Source: Salinarimonas sp. | GTDB taxonomy: Bacteria; Pseudomonadota; Alphaproteobacteria; Rhizobiales; Beijerinckiaceae | Direction of reading: 5' to 3' | Assembly (NCBI RefSeq): GCF_040111675.1 | Contig: NZ_CP157794.1 | Coordinates: 2,935,501-2,999,500 of the forward strand | DNA length: 64,000 nucleotides | Shown here: one piece after another, positions 25,292-33,514 of the stretch | Numbering within the stretch: the stretch's first letter is position 1 | Layout: each line of letters starts with the position of its first letter | Notes under the pieces: generated by a model | Seen by the model: the letters and a program-made list of their open reading frames with translations, nothing else | The model's database searches: none | Told to the model about the DNA's origin: nothing | Made by a program: the position numbers and the translations under genes

Positions 25292-26257
25292 TCAAGCGGC
25301 TACGGCATTGTGCTGGCTTTCGGCAAGGGCTTTTCGAACGTCTCTGGCGATGGCGTTGAGGCGGACGACGAGCTTGCGCAGGAGAGCGATGCGGATGGAT
25401 TTTGGCGCTTTTCCCTTGGCCTTGAGGGCGGCGTGCTTGGCGGCGAAGTCGGGGTTGTGGCGGACGAGAACGGTGACGATCGGGTACAGGCCGGATCGGA
25501 CGCTGGCGCGGCCGCCACGGGTGGAGCGTTTGCCGGCGATGGTGGCGCTGTCCTTGGCGAGAGGAGCCGTTCCCGTGAGCTTGGCGGCCTGCTTGCCGGT
25601 GAGGAGCCCGATCTCGGGCAGGTCGGCGAGGACGAGGGCGGCGCTGGCGGTCGAGACGCCCTTGATCTCGCAGAAGGCGTCGAGCAGTGCGCTGGCGAGC
25701 GGGGCGGTGCGGGTCTGCTCGGCGATCTCGCGATCGAACAAAGCGACCTCCTCGCGCAGGAAGTCGATCTGGCGCTCGATGGAGGCGCGCACGGCCTCGT
25801 CCTCGACCAGGCGTGCGCGGTTCTGGCAGGCGACCTTGTCGCGCACGAGCTGGCGTCGACGCGTGACGAGCTCGCCGAGGCGGGCCTGCGCCGCGTCGTC
25901 CGGCGCCTTGGGGCGCAGCTTTCCCGTCGCCCCAAAGTCGGCGATGACGCCGGCGTCGATGCGATCGGTCTTCTCGAGCTTGCCGATGGCCTCGGCGAAG
26001 TGGCGGACCTGGCGGGGGTTGGCGATGGCGCAAGGCAGCCCTTCCGCCCAGAGCAGGCGGTGGACGAGGCGCTCGTACCCGCCGGTGGCCTCCAGCACGA
26101 CGAGGCGGACGCGGTGCGCGCGGCACCATTCCGCGAGACGTGCGACGCCTTCGGGCGTTCGTTCGACGACGAGGTGCTTCCTCGCGTTCTCCTGTCCGGA
26201 CAGGGCGGCGTCGAGCCGCTCCATGCCGATGTCCACTCCACAAATCGGTGTCGTCAC
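25292..26257 (-). CDS. IS110-family transposase (bridge-RNA recombinase)
   Basis: 321 residues, GTG start. The N-terminal RuvC-like DEDD domain shows D9 (CGVDIG), E56 (VLEATGG) and D98/D101 (KTDRIDA). The C-terminal Tnp_20 domain carries APLAKDS, with a Ser at 237 close to the catalytic serine position of IS621, then GKRSTRGGRASVRSGLY. Enzymes of this type insert the element by RNA-guided recombination without target duplication. All key residues are present, so it is probably active. Confidence 0.92.
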   Translation of the reverse strand: MTTPICGVDIGMERLDAALSGQENARKHLVVERTPEGVARLAEWCRAHRVRLVVLEATGGYERLVHRLLWAEGLPCAIANPRQVRHFAEAIGKLEKTDRIDAGVIADFGATGKLRPKAPDDAAQARLGELVTRRRQLVRDKVACQNRARLVEDEAVRASIERQIDFLREEVALFDREIAEQTRTAPLASALLDAFCEIKGVSTASAALVLADLPEIGLLTGKQAAKLTGTAPLAKDSATIAGKRSTRGGRASVRSGLYPIVTVLVRHNPDFAAKHAALKAKGKAPKSIRIALLRKLVVRLNAIARDVRKALAESQHNAVAA

Positions 26258-26456
26258 GGTAGCCTTCCTTGCGCATGCGATCGTTGGAGACCAAGCGACT
26301 GTGCGGTCGCGTGCGACAGGGCGGGCGTCCCAGGCTTCCCACGGTTGTCGGCCAGAGGGGACTCACGAGCGCGTCCCGCCCGCGACGGGGTCGGCTGCTA
26401 CCGACCCCGTCGCAACCCCAAGCTTAGCAGCGCTCAAGGTCGCCGACGAAGATACA
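26258..26456 (-). ncRNA. Putative bridge RNA of the IS110 element
   Basis: The noncoding end upstream of the transposase. In transcription order it shows a 13 bp perfect stem with a 6 nt loop (26413-26401 with 26394-26382). Next is a loop closed by CCCGCCC (26375-26381) and GGGCGGG (26319-26325) that contains AGGGGAC (26356-26362) and CTTCCC (26335-26340), matching the two halves of the insertion target. A second region follows with AAGCGACTGT (26293-26302), identical to the element's own far end (25274-25283). This is the layout of target- and donor-binding loops. Transcript ends are not determined. Confidence 0.6.
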
Positions 26457-26458
26457 AG

Positions 26459-26603
26459 GGGACCCAGCGCAAGAAGTGCGCCGAAGGCGCTCCCTCTGGC
26501 GGCGACCAGCCGCCTGGTCGGCGGCGAACGAGCGCCTTCGGCGCGGAAAGTCGTGCTGGGTCCCCTTCCCCTGCGCCGCTTCGCGGCTCCGGCCGGGGAT
26601 GAC
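26459..26603. repeat. Right part of the IS-split palindromic repeat
   Basis: Begins GGGACCCAGCG just after the element and ends with GCTCCGGCCGGGGATGAC, the inverse of the left part at 25238. It retains a second, inverted copy of the target (GGGTCCCCTTCCCCT, 26558-26572). Between IS and the TRAP gene the 365 bp stretch 26258-26622 has no protein gene. Confidence 0.8.
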
Positions 26604-26622
26604 AGGCCGAGCCCGCGTCGCC

Positions 26623-27951
26623 CTACATCACCAGCCACAGCGTCAATACCGGGAACGCGATCAAGAGCCCCACGCGGACGATCTCCGCGGCGAGGAAGAT
26701 CGACGCGCCCTTGAACGTCTCCCACATGGGCACGTCCTTCGCCAGGCCGTTGATGATGTAGACGTTGAGCCCCACGGGCGGTGTTATCAGCCCGAGCTCC
26801 ACCACGATCAGAACCACGATGCCGAACCAGATCGCCGTGTGCTCGGGCGTGAGGCCGAAATCGAGCGCCATCACGATGGGGAAGAAGATCGGGATGGTGA
26901 GGAGGATCATGGAGAGCGAATCCATCATCGCGCCCATCAGGAGGTAGATGGCGACGATGAGGAGGAGCACGAGCACCGGCGCGAGGCCGAGCCCGGCCAC
27001 CCAGTCGCCGGCGACCATCGGCATCTGGGTGCGGGCGAGGAAGGCGTTGTAGAAGTCGGCGCCGAGCAGGATGAGGAAGATCATCGCCGTCTGAACGGCG
27101 GTGTCCTTCAAGACCGCGATCACCTCGGAGGGGCGCAGGTGGCCGTAGGTGAGCGCCGCGAGGCAGGTGCCGAAAGCGCCGACCGCCGCGCCCTCGGTGG
27201 GCGTGAACAGCGCCCGGCCGAACAGGTTCTCGCCGTTCATGCCGACGAACACCGCGAGGAAGATCACGACGACCGGCCACACCCGCGCGAGCCGCGCGAG
27301 GCGCTCGCGCCACGGGATCGCCTCGGAGGGCGGGCCGCTCTCCGGCGAGAGCGCGAGATAGACCCGCACGGCGATCATGAAGCCGATCACGGCGAGCACC
27401 GCCGGGATCGCTGCTGCGAGGAACATCTTGGCGATGTTCTGCTGGGTGAGGATCGCGTAGATGACGAGCACGACCGAGGGCGGGATCAGGATGCCGAGCG
27501 TGCCGCCGGCCGCGATCGACCCCGTCGAGAGCGCGCCGGAATAGCCGTACTTCTTCATCTCGGGCAGCGCCACGCGGCCCATCGTGGCCGCGGTCGCGAG
27601 GGAGGAGCCGCAGATCGTGCCGAAGGCGGCGCAGGCGCCCACCGACGACATCGCGAGCCCGCCCTTGTAGTGCCCGAGAAAGCCGTTCGCCGCCTTGTAG
27701 AGGTTCGCCGAGAGCCCCGAGCGCGCCGCGAAGTTCCCCATCAGCAGGAAGAGCGGGATCACCGAGAGCGAGTAGTTGGCGAAGACCTCGTAGGGGGTCT
27801 GCTTCAGGTAGGCGAGGAAGGGGGTGAGCCCCGAGAGATAGACGAAGCCCGCCGCGCCCACCGCCGCCATGGCGACGCCGATCGGGATGCGGATCACGAG
27901 GAGCCCGAGCAGGACCGCGAAGGAGAGGACGCCCAGCGCGACGTTCGACAT
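26623..27951 (-). CDS. TRAP transporter large permease, DctM type
   Basis: 442 residues with about 12 hydrophobic segments. It opens with the LLxIRIPIGVAMA pattern of DctM proteins, contains GxCAAFGTICGSSLATAATMG, and ends with TPPVGLNVYIINGLAK. It conducts Na+-coupled uptake of an organic acid with the small permease and the binding protein. It is the last gene of a three-gene TRAP operon that follows the pca/pob genes, so an aromatic or dicarboxylic acid is a reasonable guess. Confidence 0.9.
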   Translation of the reverse strand: MSNVALGVLSFAVLLGLLVIRIPIGVAMAAVGAAGFVYLSGLTPFLAYLKQTPYEVFANYSLSVIPLFLLMGNFAARSGLSANLYKAANGFLGHYKGGLAMSSVGACAAFGTICGSSLATAATMGRVALPEMKKYGYSGALSTGSIAAGGTLGILIPPSVVLVIYAILTQQNIAKMFLAAAIPAVLAVIGFMIAVRVYLALSPESGPPSEAIPWRERLARLARVWPVVVIFLAVFVGMNGENLFGRALFTPTEGAAVGAFGTCLAALTYGHLRPSEVIAVLKDTAVQTAMIFLILLGADFYNAFLARTQMPMVAGDWVAGLGLAPVLVLLLIVAIYLLMGAMMDSLSMILLTIPIFFPIVMALDFGLTPEHTAIWFGIVVLIVVELGLITPPVGLNVYIINGLAKDVPMWETFKGASIFLAAEIVRVGLLIAFPVLTLWLVM

Positions 27952-27966
27952 GGAAGTTCGCGCCCC

Positions 27967-28557
27967 TCAGTGCTCGGCGATGTCGTGAGGCCCGATCGGG
28001 CGGTTGGTCAGGACCTCCTCGGCCGAGCGCCAGACGGTATAGGCGCACACGATCGCGAGGAGCCAGGCGCAGGCGACGCCGTAGGCGAAGGGATAGGCCT
28101 CGGGCAGGCGCAGCACCATGGTCGTGTCGTTGTAGGCGAGCTTGTCCTGGAGGCCGTAGACCAGCCGCCAGGCGATCAGCGCCGCGAGCGCCGTGAAGAT
28201 CAGGTTGCCCACGAGGTCGAGCGCCGCGCGCACGCGAAGCCGCGCGCCCGCCGTGAAGAAGTCGACGATGACGTTGCCGCGCCGCAGCTGGCAGAACGGC
28301 AGGAAGGAGAACACCGCGACGCCCGTGCCGATCTGCACGAGCTCGACGTCTCCCGGAATCGAGGCCGCGCGGAACTCGAGGCCGACGAGATCGGCGAGGC
28401 CAGGCAGGATCGAGCGCCCGACGATGGAGATCACCGAGACGACGATCATGCCCAGCAGCGCGACGCCGCCGAGCACGGCGACGGCGCCGCTGACCCGCTC
28501 CAGGAGGATGCCGACGGCGGTGAGCGCCGCCGTCGGCCGCTTCGCGGTCGCGTTCAA
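27967..28557 (-). CDS. TRAP transporter small permease, DctQ type
   Basis: 196 residues from a TTG at 28557, the only good start near the upstream stop (GAGG a few bases before it). Four membrane helices are visible, with the polar segment FLPFCQLRRGNVIVDFFT between helices two and three that is typical of DctQ. Partner of DctM, 15 bp downstream. Confidence 0.8.
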   Translation of the reverse strand: MNATAKRPTAALTAVGILLERVSGAVAVLGGVALLGMIVVSVISIVGRSILPGLADLVGLEFRAASIPGDVELVQIGTGVAVFSFLPFCQLRRGNVIVDFFTAGARLRVRAALDLVGNLIFTALAALIAWRLVYGLQDKLAYNDTTMVLRLPEAYPFAYGVACAWLLAIVCAYTVWRSAEEVLTNRPIGPHDIAEH

Positions 28558-28565
28558 GGTACGCC

Positions 28566-29624
28566 TCAGTTCAGCGCGGCTTCGTGCTCGGACACGAGGT
28601 CCTGCGCCGACTGGACGAGGGCGGCGCCGTCGCGGCCGGCGGCGTTCTGCTCCTCGACCCAGGCGTCGATCACCGGCTGGCCGGCCGCCTTCCAGGCCTC
28701 GAGCGCGTCGCCCTCGATGTAGGTGATCTCGTTGCCGCTCTCCATGATGGCGGCCTTGCCGATCTCGTCCCACTCGTCCCACTTGGCGCCGATCTGGGTG
28801 GCGAGCTCCAGGCCGGAATTGGCGTCGATCACCGCCTTGTTCTCGTCGGACAGGCCCTCGTAGGCGCCCTTGTTCATCACGAACAGGAACACGGCGGTGT
28901 AGAGCGAGCGGTCGCCGGTGAAGGCGCCGACCTTGTCGGTGAGCTCGTCGACCTTGAGCGCGGGCACCACCTCGTAGGGGAAGACGACGCCCTGGACGAC
29001 GCCGCGCGAGAGCGCCTCCGGCACGCCGGGGGCCGGGATGCCCTGCGGGTTGGCGCCGAGATTCGAGAGCGTCTGGTTGATCACGCGGTTGGGCACGCGG
29101 ATGGTCATGCCCTCGGCGTCCTCGGGGCGCACGATCGTCTTCTCGCGGGTGTAGAAATTGCCGTGGCCGTGACCGAAGACGGCGAGGACGTGCACGTCGG
29201 AGAGCTCTTCCGTCGCGTTCTCTTCGTAGAACTCGTGCGCGGCGGCGCTCGTCACCTCGCCCGTGGCGTGCGGGACGAAGGGCAGCTCCAGCGCCTCGAG
29301 CGAGGGGAAGCGGCCGGGCGTGTTGCCGGCGAGCGTCCAGACGATGTCGACGACGCCGTCGCGGGCCTGATCGAAGAGCTGCGGCGGGCGGCCGCCGAGC
29401 TGCATGGCCGGGAAGATCTGGACGTCGATGCGGCCCTCCGAGTCGGCCTCGACCTTCTCGGCCCAGGGCTCGAGCCACTTCTGGTGCGCCTGCGAGGCGG
29501 CGGGGAGGAAGTGGTGGAGACGCAGCGTCACTTCCTGGGCGAGCGCCGAGGTGGACATGGTGGCGATGGACATCGCGCCCGCCGTGGCGGCGAGAGCGAA
29601 GCCCTTGATGAAGCGCGTGGACAT
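28566..29624 (-). CDS. TRAP transporter solute-binding protein, DctP family
   Basis: 352 residues from ATG 29624. The Sec signal peptide ends near STSALAQE. The mature protein has the DctP fold: LRLHHFLP at the start, GRIDVQIFPAMQLGG, and the conserved ligand Arg region MTIRVPNRVINQ. It captures an organic acid in the periplasm for DctQM. Located just downstream of pcaC, so substrates such as 4-hydroxybenzoate or protocatechuate deserve consideration, but this is inference. Confidence 0.88.
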   Translation of the reverse strand: MSTRFIKGFALAATAGAMSIATMSTSALAQEVTLRLHHFLPAASQAHQKWLEPWAEKVEADSEGRIDVQIFPAMQLGGRPPQLFDQARDGVVDIVWTLAGNTPGRFPSLEALELPFVPHATGEVTSAAAHEFYEENATEELSDVHVLAVFGHGHGNFYTREKTIVRPEDAEGMTIRVPNRVINQTLSNLGANPQGIPAPGVPEALSRGVVQGVVFPYEVVPALKVDELTDKVGAFTGDRSLYTAVFLFVMNKGAYEGLSDENKAVIDANSGLELATQIGAKWDEWDEIGKAAIMESGNEITYIEGDALEAWKAAGQPVIDAWVEEQNAAGRDGAALVQSAQDLVSEHEAALN

Positions 29625-29742
29625 GCTCGGTTTCTCCCTAGGCTGGCCCGTTCCCCGGGCTTTTCCCCTGCGTGATGACGCACCGTCTTTCGTGGCGCGC
29701 TGCCGATCCGGGGCGTGAATCAGCATGAAATTAGTTGCGGCG

Positions 29743-30147
29743 TCAACCGTCTCCCGGCTGCGCGAGGGCGTCGGCCTCCTCGCCCAGAACCTCGCGTACC
29801 CAGCGGAAGGCGGCGTTCGACGCCGGCACGCCTGCATAGACGGCGCACTGGATCAGCAGCGCGCGCAGCTCCGCGACGGTGACCCCGTTCTTCAGCGCCG
29901 GGCGGACGTGGAGCTTGAACTCCTCCTCCCGGTGCAGCGCCGTGCAGATCGTCAGCACGATGATCGAGCGCGTCTTCCAGGGCAGGGTCTCGTCGTTCCA
30001 GACGTCGTTCCAGGCGGTGCGGGTGATGAAGTCCTGCCACGGCCCGGCGAAGGCGCCGGCCTTGGCGAGCGAGCGCTCGACATGCACCTCGCCGAGCACG
30101 GCCTTTCGGGTGGCGAGGCCGGCGTCGTAGCGGGGGTCGTCCTTCAT
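29743..30147 (-). CDS. pcaC: 4-carboxymuconolactone decarboxylase
   Basis: 134 residues of the CMD/AhpD-like alpha-helical fold. RKAVLGEVHVERS, ITRTAWNDVWND, RSIIVLTICTALHREEEFKLH and ALLIQCAVYAGVPASNAAF are typical of PcaC. It decarboxylates 4-carboxymuconolactone to beta-ketoadipate enol-lactone. The next enzyme, PcaD, is not encoded in the window. The gene is separated from pcaB by a 188 bp palindromic repeat. Confidence 0.9.
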   Translation of the reverse strand: MKDDPRYDAGLATRKAVLGEVHVERSLAKAGAFAGPWQDFITRTAWNDVWNDETLPWKTRSIIVLTICTALHREEEFKLHVRPALKNGVTVAELRALLIQCAVYAGVPASNAAFRWVREVLGEEADALAQPGDG

Positions 30148-30162
30148 GAAGCTTCTCCTTCC

Positions 30163-30350
30163 GTCATCCCCGGCCGGAGCCGCGAAGCGGCGCAGGGGAA
30201 GGGGACCCAGCGTAACGATGCTGCGCCGAAGGCGCTCCGTCGCCGCCGACCAGGCGGCTGGTCGCCGCCGATAGCCGCGGCTTCGCCGCGACGTGCCACG
30301 CTGGGCCCCCTTCCCCTGCGCGGGCTTCGCCAGCTCCGGCCGGGGATGAC
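30163..30350. repeat. Intact 188 bp palindromic repeat (GTCATCCCCGGCCGGAGC ends)
   Basis: Outer arms GTCATCCCCGGCCGGAGC and GCTCCGGCCGGGGATGAC are exact inverse copies, with further nested inverted segments inside (CAGGGGAAGG with CCTTCCCCTG, and others). It is the intact counterpart of the copy split by the IS110 element. The matching empty target GGGGAAGGGGACCC lies at about 30195-30208. It sits between pcaB and pcaC. Confidence 0.85.
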
Positions 30351-30364
30351 GGCGTGGAGCGACG

Positions 30365-31729
30365 TCATCGCCCGTGCTCCGCGAGGTCCGCGCGCGCCGC
30401 CTCCACCTGCGCCAGCGCGCGGGGGACGAAGGCGGCGGCGGCGGCGACGTACGGCGTGAGATCGAAGGCGCGGTCGAGCGCCTCGGCCGGGAGGTCCCCG
30501 CCCTCCTCGAGCGCGGCGCGCAGGCCGATCCCGCGCGTGCGCACCGCGTCGGCGGCGGCCGTCACCCGGGCCTCGGCCGCCTGCGCGCCGAGGGTCGACG
30601 CGAGCGCCGCGGCGGCGGCGTCGGCGAAGAGGAGGCCGCGGGTGACATCCAGATTGCGCGCCATCGCCGCCGCGTCGACGACGAGACCCTCGGCGAGCGT
30701 CCGCGCCTCGCGAAGCGCGCCCGAGGCGAGGCCGAACAGCGTCGGCAGCGCGTGCCATTCGGCGTGCCAGGCGCCGGCCGGGCGCTCGTGGGCGGCGGTC
30801 ATGCCCTCGAGCAGCGTCGCCGCGTGACCGCGGGCGGCGCTCGCCGCGGCGAGGATCACCGTGCAGGAGACCGGGTTGCGCTTGTGCGGCATGGCGGAGG
30901 AGCCGCCGCGGCCGGGCGCGTGGGGCTCGGCCGCCTCCCCCACCTCGGTCGAGGCGAGATGGGCGATATCGCCGGCCATCTTCGCCAGGGCCCCGAGAAG
31001 CGTCGCGAGCCAGGTCCCGGCCCGCGCCACTTCCGCGCGCCGCGCATGGGCGGCGATCGGCGCGGGGGCGAGCCCGATCTCGCGGGCGAAGGCGTCGGCC
31101 ACCTCCGGCGCGCGCGCGCCGAAGGCGGGGAGCGTCCCCGCCGGGCCGGCGAGCGAGGCGATGCAGACGCCTGCGCGGACGGCCGGCAGCTCGGCCGCGA
31201 TGTCGGCGATCCCGGCGGCCCAGACCGCGGCCTTGAAGCCGAACGTCACCGGCGTCGCGTGCTGGCCGTAGGTGCGCCCGGCGCATGGCGTGCGCGCGTG
31301 GCGCTCGGCGAGGGTCGCGAGGCCGGCGAGGGTCGCGTCGAGATCCGCGGCCAGGAGGGCGAAGGCGCGCGCGAGCGCCAGCGCCTGGGCGGTGTCGAGC
31401 AGGTCCTGCGTCGTCGCGCCCTTGTGCAGGTCGCCGGCGAGATCCGCGGGGAGCATGGCCCGCAGCGCCTTCAGGAAGGGGATCGAGGGCACGCCGGCAT
31501 GCGCCGTCTCGCGCCCGAGCGCGGCGAGGTCGAAGGCGTCCGGCGAGACCGCCGCGACGGCGTCTCCGAGCCCCGTGGGCGCGAGGCCGAGACCGGCCTG
31601 CGCCCGGGCGAGCGCAGCCTCCACAGTGAGCATGTCCGCGATCCGCGCCCGATCGTCGAAGACCGCGCGCATGGCCGCGCTCGAAAAGAGCGGCCCCGTC
31701 AGCGCGGAATCGAGCGCGGAGAGCGTCAT
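30365..31729 (-). CDS. pcaB: 3-carboxy-cis,cis-muconate cycloisomerase
   Basis: 454 residues of the fumarase/aspartase superfamily. The superfamily signature SSAMPHKRNP and the TTQDLLDTA region are intact. It lactonises 3-carboxymuconate, the ring-cleavage product of PcaGH. ATG 31729 lies inside the pobA stop (ATGA overlap), so the two are translationally coupled. Confidence 0.92.
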   Translation of the reverse strand: MTLSALDSALTGPLFSSAAMRAVFDDRARIADMLTVEAALARAQAGLGLAPTGLGDAVAAVSPDAFDLAALGRETAHAGVPSIPFLKALRAMLPADLAGDLHKGATTQDLLDTAQALALARAFALLAADLDATLAGLATLAERHARTPCAGRTYGQHATPVTFGFKAAVWAAGIADIAAELPAVRAGVCIASLAGPAGTLPAFGARAPEVADAFAREIGLAPAPIAAHARRAEVARAGTWLATLLGALAKMAGDIAHLASTEVGEAAEPHAPGRGGSSAMPHKRNPVSCTVILAAASAARGHAATLLEGMTAAHERPAGAWHAEWHALPTLFGLASGALREARTLAEGLVVDAAAMARNLDVTRGLLFADAAAAALASTLGAQAAEARVTAAADAVRTRGIGLRAALEEGGDLPAEALDRAFDLTPYVAAAAAFVPRALAQVEAARADLAEHGR

Positions 31730-32934
31730 TGCGGCCCCCAGTCCATGGGCAGGCCGACATAGTTCTCGGCGAGCGTCGTCGCGGCGGCGCGGGAGGTGGT
31801 GAGGTAGTCGAGCTCGGCGAGCTGGCGGCGCCGGTCGAAGGGAGACGCGTCGTCGAAGGTGTGGAGCATCTGCGTCATCCACCAGGAGAAGCGCTGCACC
31901 TTCCAGATCCGGCGCAGGCACGTGTCCGAATAGGCGGCGAGCCCGTCCTCGCCGCCGTCACGGTAGAAGGCCTCGAGCCCGCGCGCGAGGACACGCACGT
32001 CGCCCACCGCGAGGTTCATGCCTTTCGCCCCCGTCGGCGGCACGATATGCGCGGCGTCGCCCGCGAGGAAGAGGCGGCCGTGGCGCATCGGCTCGGCGAC
32101 GAAGCTGCGCATCGCGGTGACGCCCTTCTGGATCACGGGCCCTTCCTCCAGCCGCCAGCCCTCGCCGCCGGCGAGGCGGACCTGCAGCTCCTCCCAGATC
32201 CGCTCGTCCGGCCAGTTGGCGATCTCCTCGTCGGGCGGGCACTGGAGATAGAGCCGGCTGATCTCCGGCGAGCGCATCGAGAGGAGCGCGAAGCCGCGCT
32301 CGTGATTGGCGTAGATCAGCTCCTCGGAGGCCGGCGGCGACTTCGCCAGGATGCCGAGCCAGCCGAACGGGTAGACGCGCTCGTAGACCCGCAGCACGTC
32401 CGCCGGGATGGCCGCGCGGGAGACGCCGTGGAAGCCGTCGCAACCGGCGACGAAGTCGCAGGCGAGCGTGTGGCGCGCGCCGTCCTTCAGGTACGAGACC
32501 GTCGGCTCGCGGCCCTCGATGCCGTCGATGCGGGTATCCGAGACGTCGAAGACGATCTCGCCGCCGGACTCGAGCCGCGCGGCGATGAGGTCCTTCACCA
32601 CCTCGTGCTGGCCGTAGACCATCACCGCCTGGCCGGTGAGGTCCTGGAAGTCGATGCGGCGCGCCTCGCCGGCGAATTTCAGGATCGTGCCGTGGTGGAG
32701 GAGGCCCTCCCGGTCCATGCGCGCACCGATTCCGGTCTCGCGCAGGACGTCGACCGTGCCCTGCTCGAGCACGCCGGCGCGGATGCGCTCCTCGACGTAT
32801 TTGCGGCTCTTGGCCTCGATCACGACCGACGAGATGCCCGCGAGGTGGAGGAGGTGGGCGAGCAGCAGGCCCGCGGGCCCCGCGCCGATGATGCCGACCT
32901 GCACCTTTTTCGCTGGGACGTGACGGTGGGCCAT
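31726..32934 (-). CDS. pobA: 4-hydroxybenzoate 3-monooxygenase
   Basis: 402 residues, near the usual 390-395 of PobA. FAD-binding GAGPAGLLLAHLL at the N-terminus, the DG motif VAGCDGFHGVSR, and the GD motif GRLFLAGDAAHIVPPTGAKGMNLA are present. It hydroxylates 4-hydroxybenzoate to protocatechuate with NAD(P)H and O2. GGAGG precedes the ATG. It lies within the pca operon, between pcaG and pcaB. Confidence 0.95.
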   Translation of the reverse strand: MAHRHVPAKKVQVGIIGAGPAGLLLAHLLHLAGISSVVIEAKSRKYVEERIRAGVLEQGTVDVLRETGIGARMDREGLLHHGTILKFAGEARRIDFQDLTGQAVMVYGQHEVVKDLIAARLESGGEIVFDVSDTRIDGIEGREPTVSYLKDGARHTLACDFVAGCDGFHGVSRAAIPADVLRVYERVYPFGWLGILAKSPPASEELIYANHERGFALLSMRSPEISRLYLQCPPDEEIANWPDERIWEELQVRLAGGEGWRLEEGPVIQKGVTAMRSFVAEPMRHGRLFLAGDAAHIVPPTGAKGMNLAVGDVRVLARGLEAFYRDGGEDGLAAYSDTCLRRIWKVQRFSWWMTQMLHTFDDASPFDRRRQLAELDYLTTSRAAATTLAENYVGLPMDWGPQ

Positions 32935-32944
32935 GGCGGCCTCC

Positions 32945-33514
32945 TCAGATCTCGAAGAAGACGGTCTCGCCCTCGCCCTGCAGGCGCACGTCGAAGGCGT
33001 AGACGCCTTCGGCCTCGCGGCGGGCGATCAGCGTGTCGCGGCGCTCGGCCGGCACGAGGGCGAGGACGGGGTCGCCGGAATTGGCGGGCTCGTCGTCGAA
33101 ATAGATCCGGGTCGCGAGGCGGTTGAGCAGCCCGCGGGCGAAGACCGAGACGGCGATGTGGGGGGCCTGGGAGACGCCATCGTGACCGGGGACCGGGCCG
33201 GGCTTCACCGTGACGAAGACGAAGCGGCCGTCGACGTCGGTCTCGGCGCGGGCGAAGCCGCGGAAGGCGGCGTTGCCGGCCGCGTCCGCGTAGCGCCCCT
33301 CCCCGTCCGCCTGCCAGATCTCGACCATGGCGTCCGGCACCGGCTCGCCGGCCCCGTCGAGGACGCGGCCCTCGACGTGGATGCGCCGGCCCGGCGCATC
33401 CGGCGTGGCGATCTCGTTGCCGGCGATGCCGCGGGCGTCGTAGGCCTCGGGCGTCAGGCAATAGGCGAAGAAGGGGCCCACCGTCTGGGAGGGCGTGACG
33501 CCGCGCTCAGCCAT
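32945..33514 (-). CDS. pcaG: Protocatechuate 3,4-dioxygenase alpha subunit
   Basis: 189 residues of the intradiol dioxygenase fold. SQTVGPFF at the start, VEIWQADGEGRY and APHIAVSVFARGLL correspond to beta-subunit elements, without the complete iron ligand set, as expected for the alpha chain. It assembles with PcaH to open the protocatechuate ring by the ortho route. Eight-base overlap with pcaH. Confidence 0.93.
   Translation of the reverse strand: MAERGVTPSQTVGPFFAYCLTPEAYDARGIAGNEIATPDAPGRRIHVEGRVLDGAGEPVPDAMVEIWQADGEGRYADAAGNAAFRGFARAETDVDGRFVFVTVKPGPVPGHDGVSQAPHIAVSVFARGLLNRLATRIYFDDEPANSGDPVLALVPAERRDTLIARREAEGVYAFDVRLQGEGETVFFEI

Larger units (their letters stand above)
25277..26458 (-). 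mobile_element. IS110-family insertion sequence (IS110 subgroup), complete
   Basis: About 1.18 kb. It has one transposase gene, a 199 bp noncoding end upstream of it and only about 15 bp beyond its stop. There are no terminal inverted repeats, as usual for this family. Boundaries were set by comparing the split repeat with its intact copy: AAG occurs at both junctions (25274-25276 and 26456-26458). On the transposase strand this is CTT and includes the CT core used by IS621. The element looks intact and recent. Confidence 0.8.
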
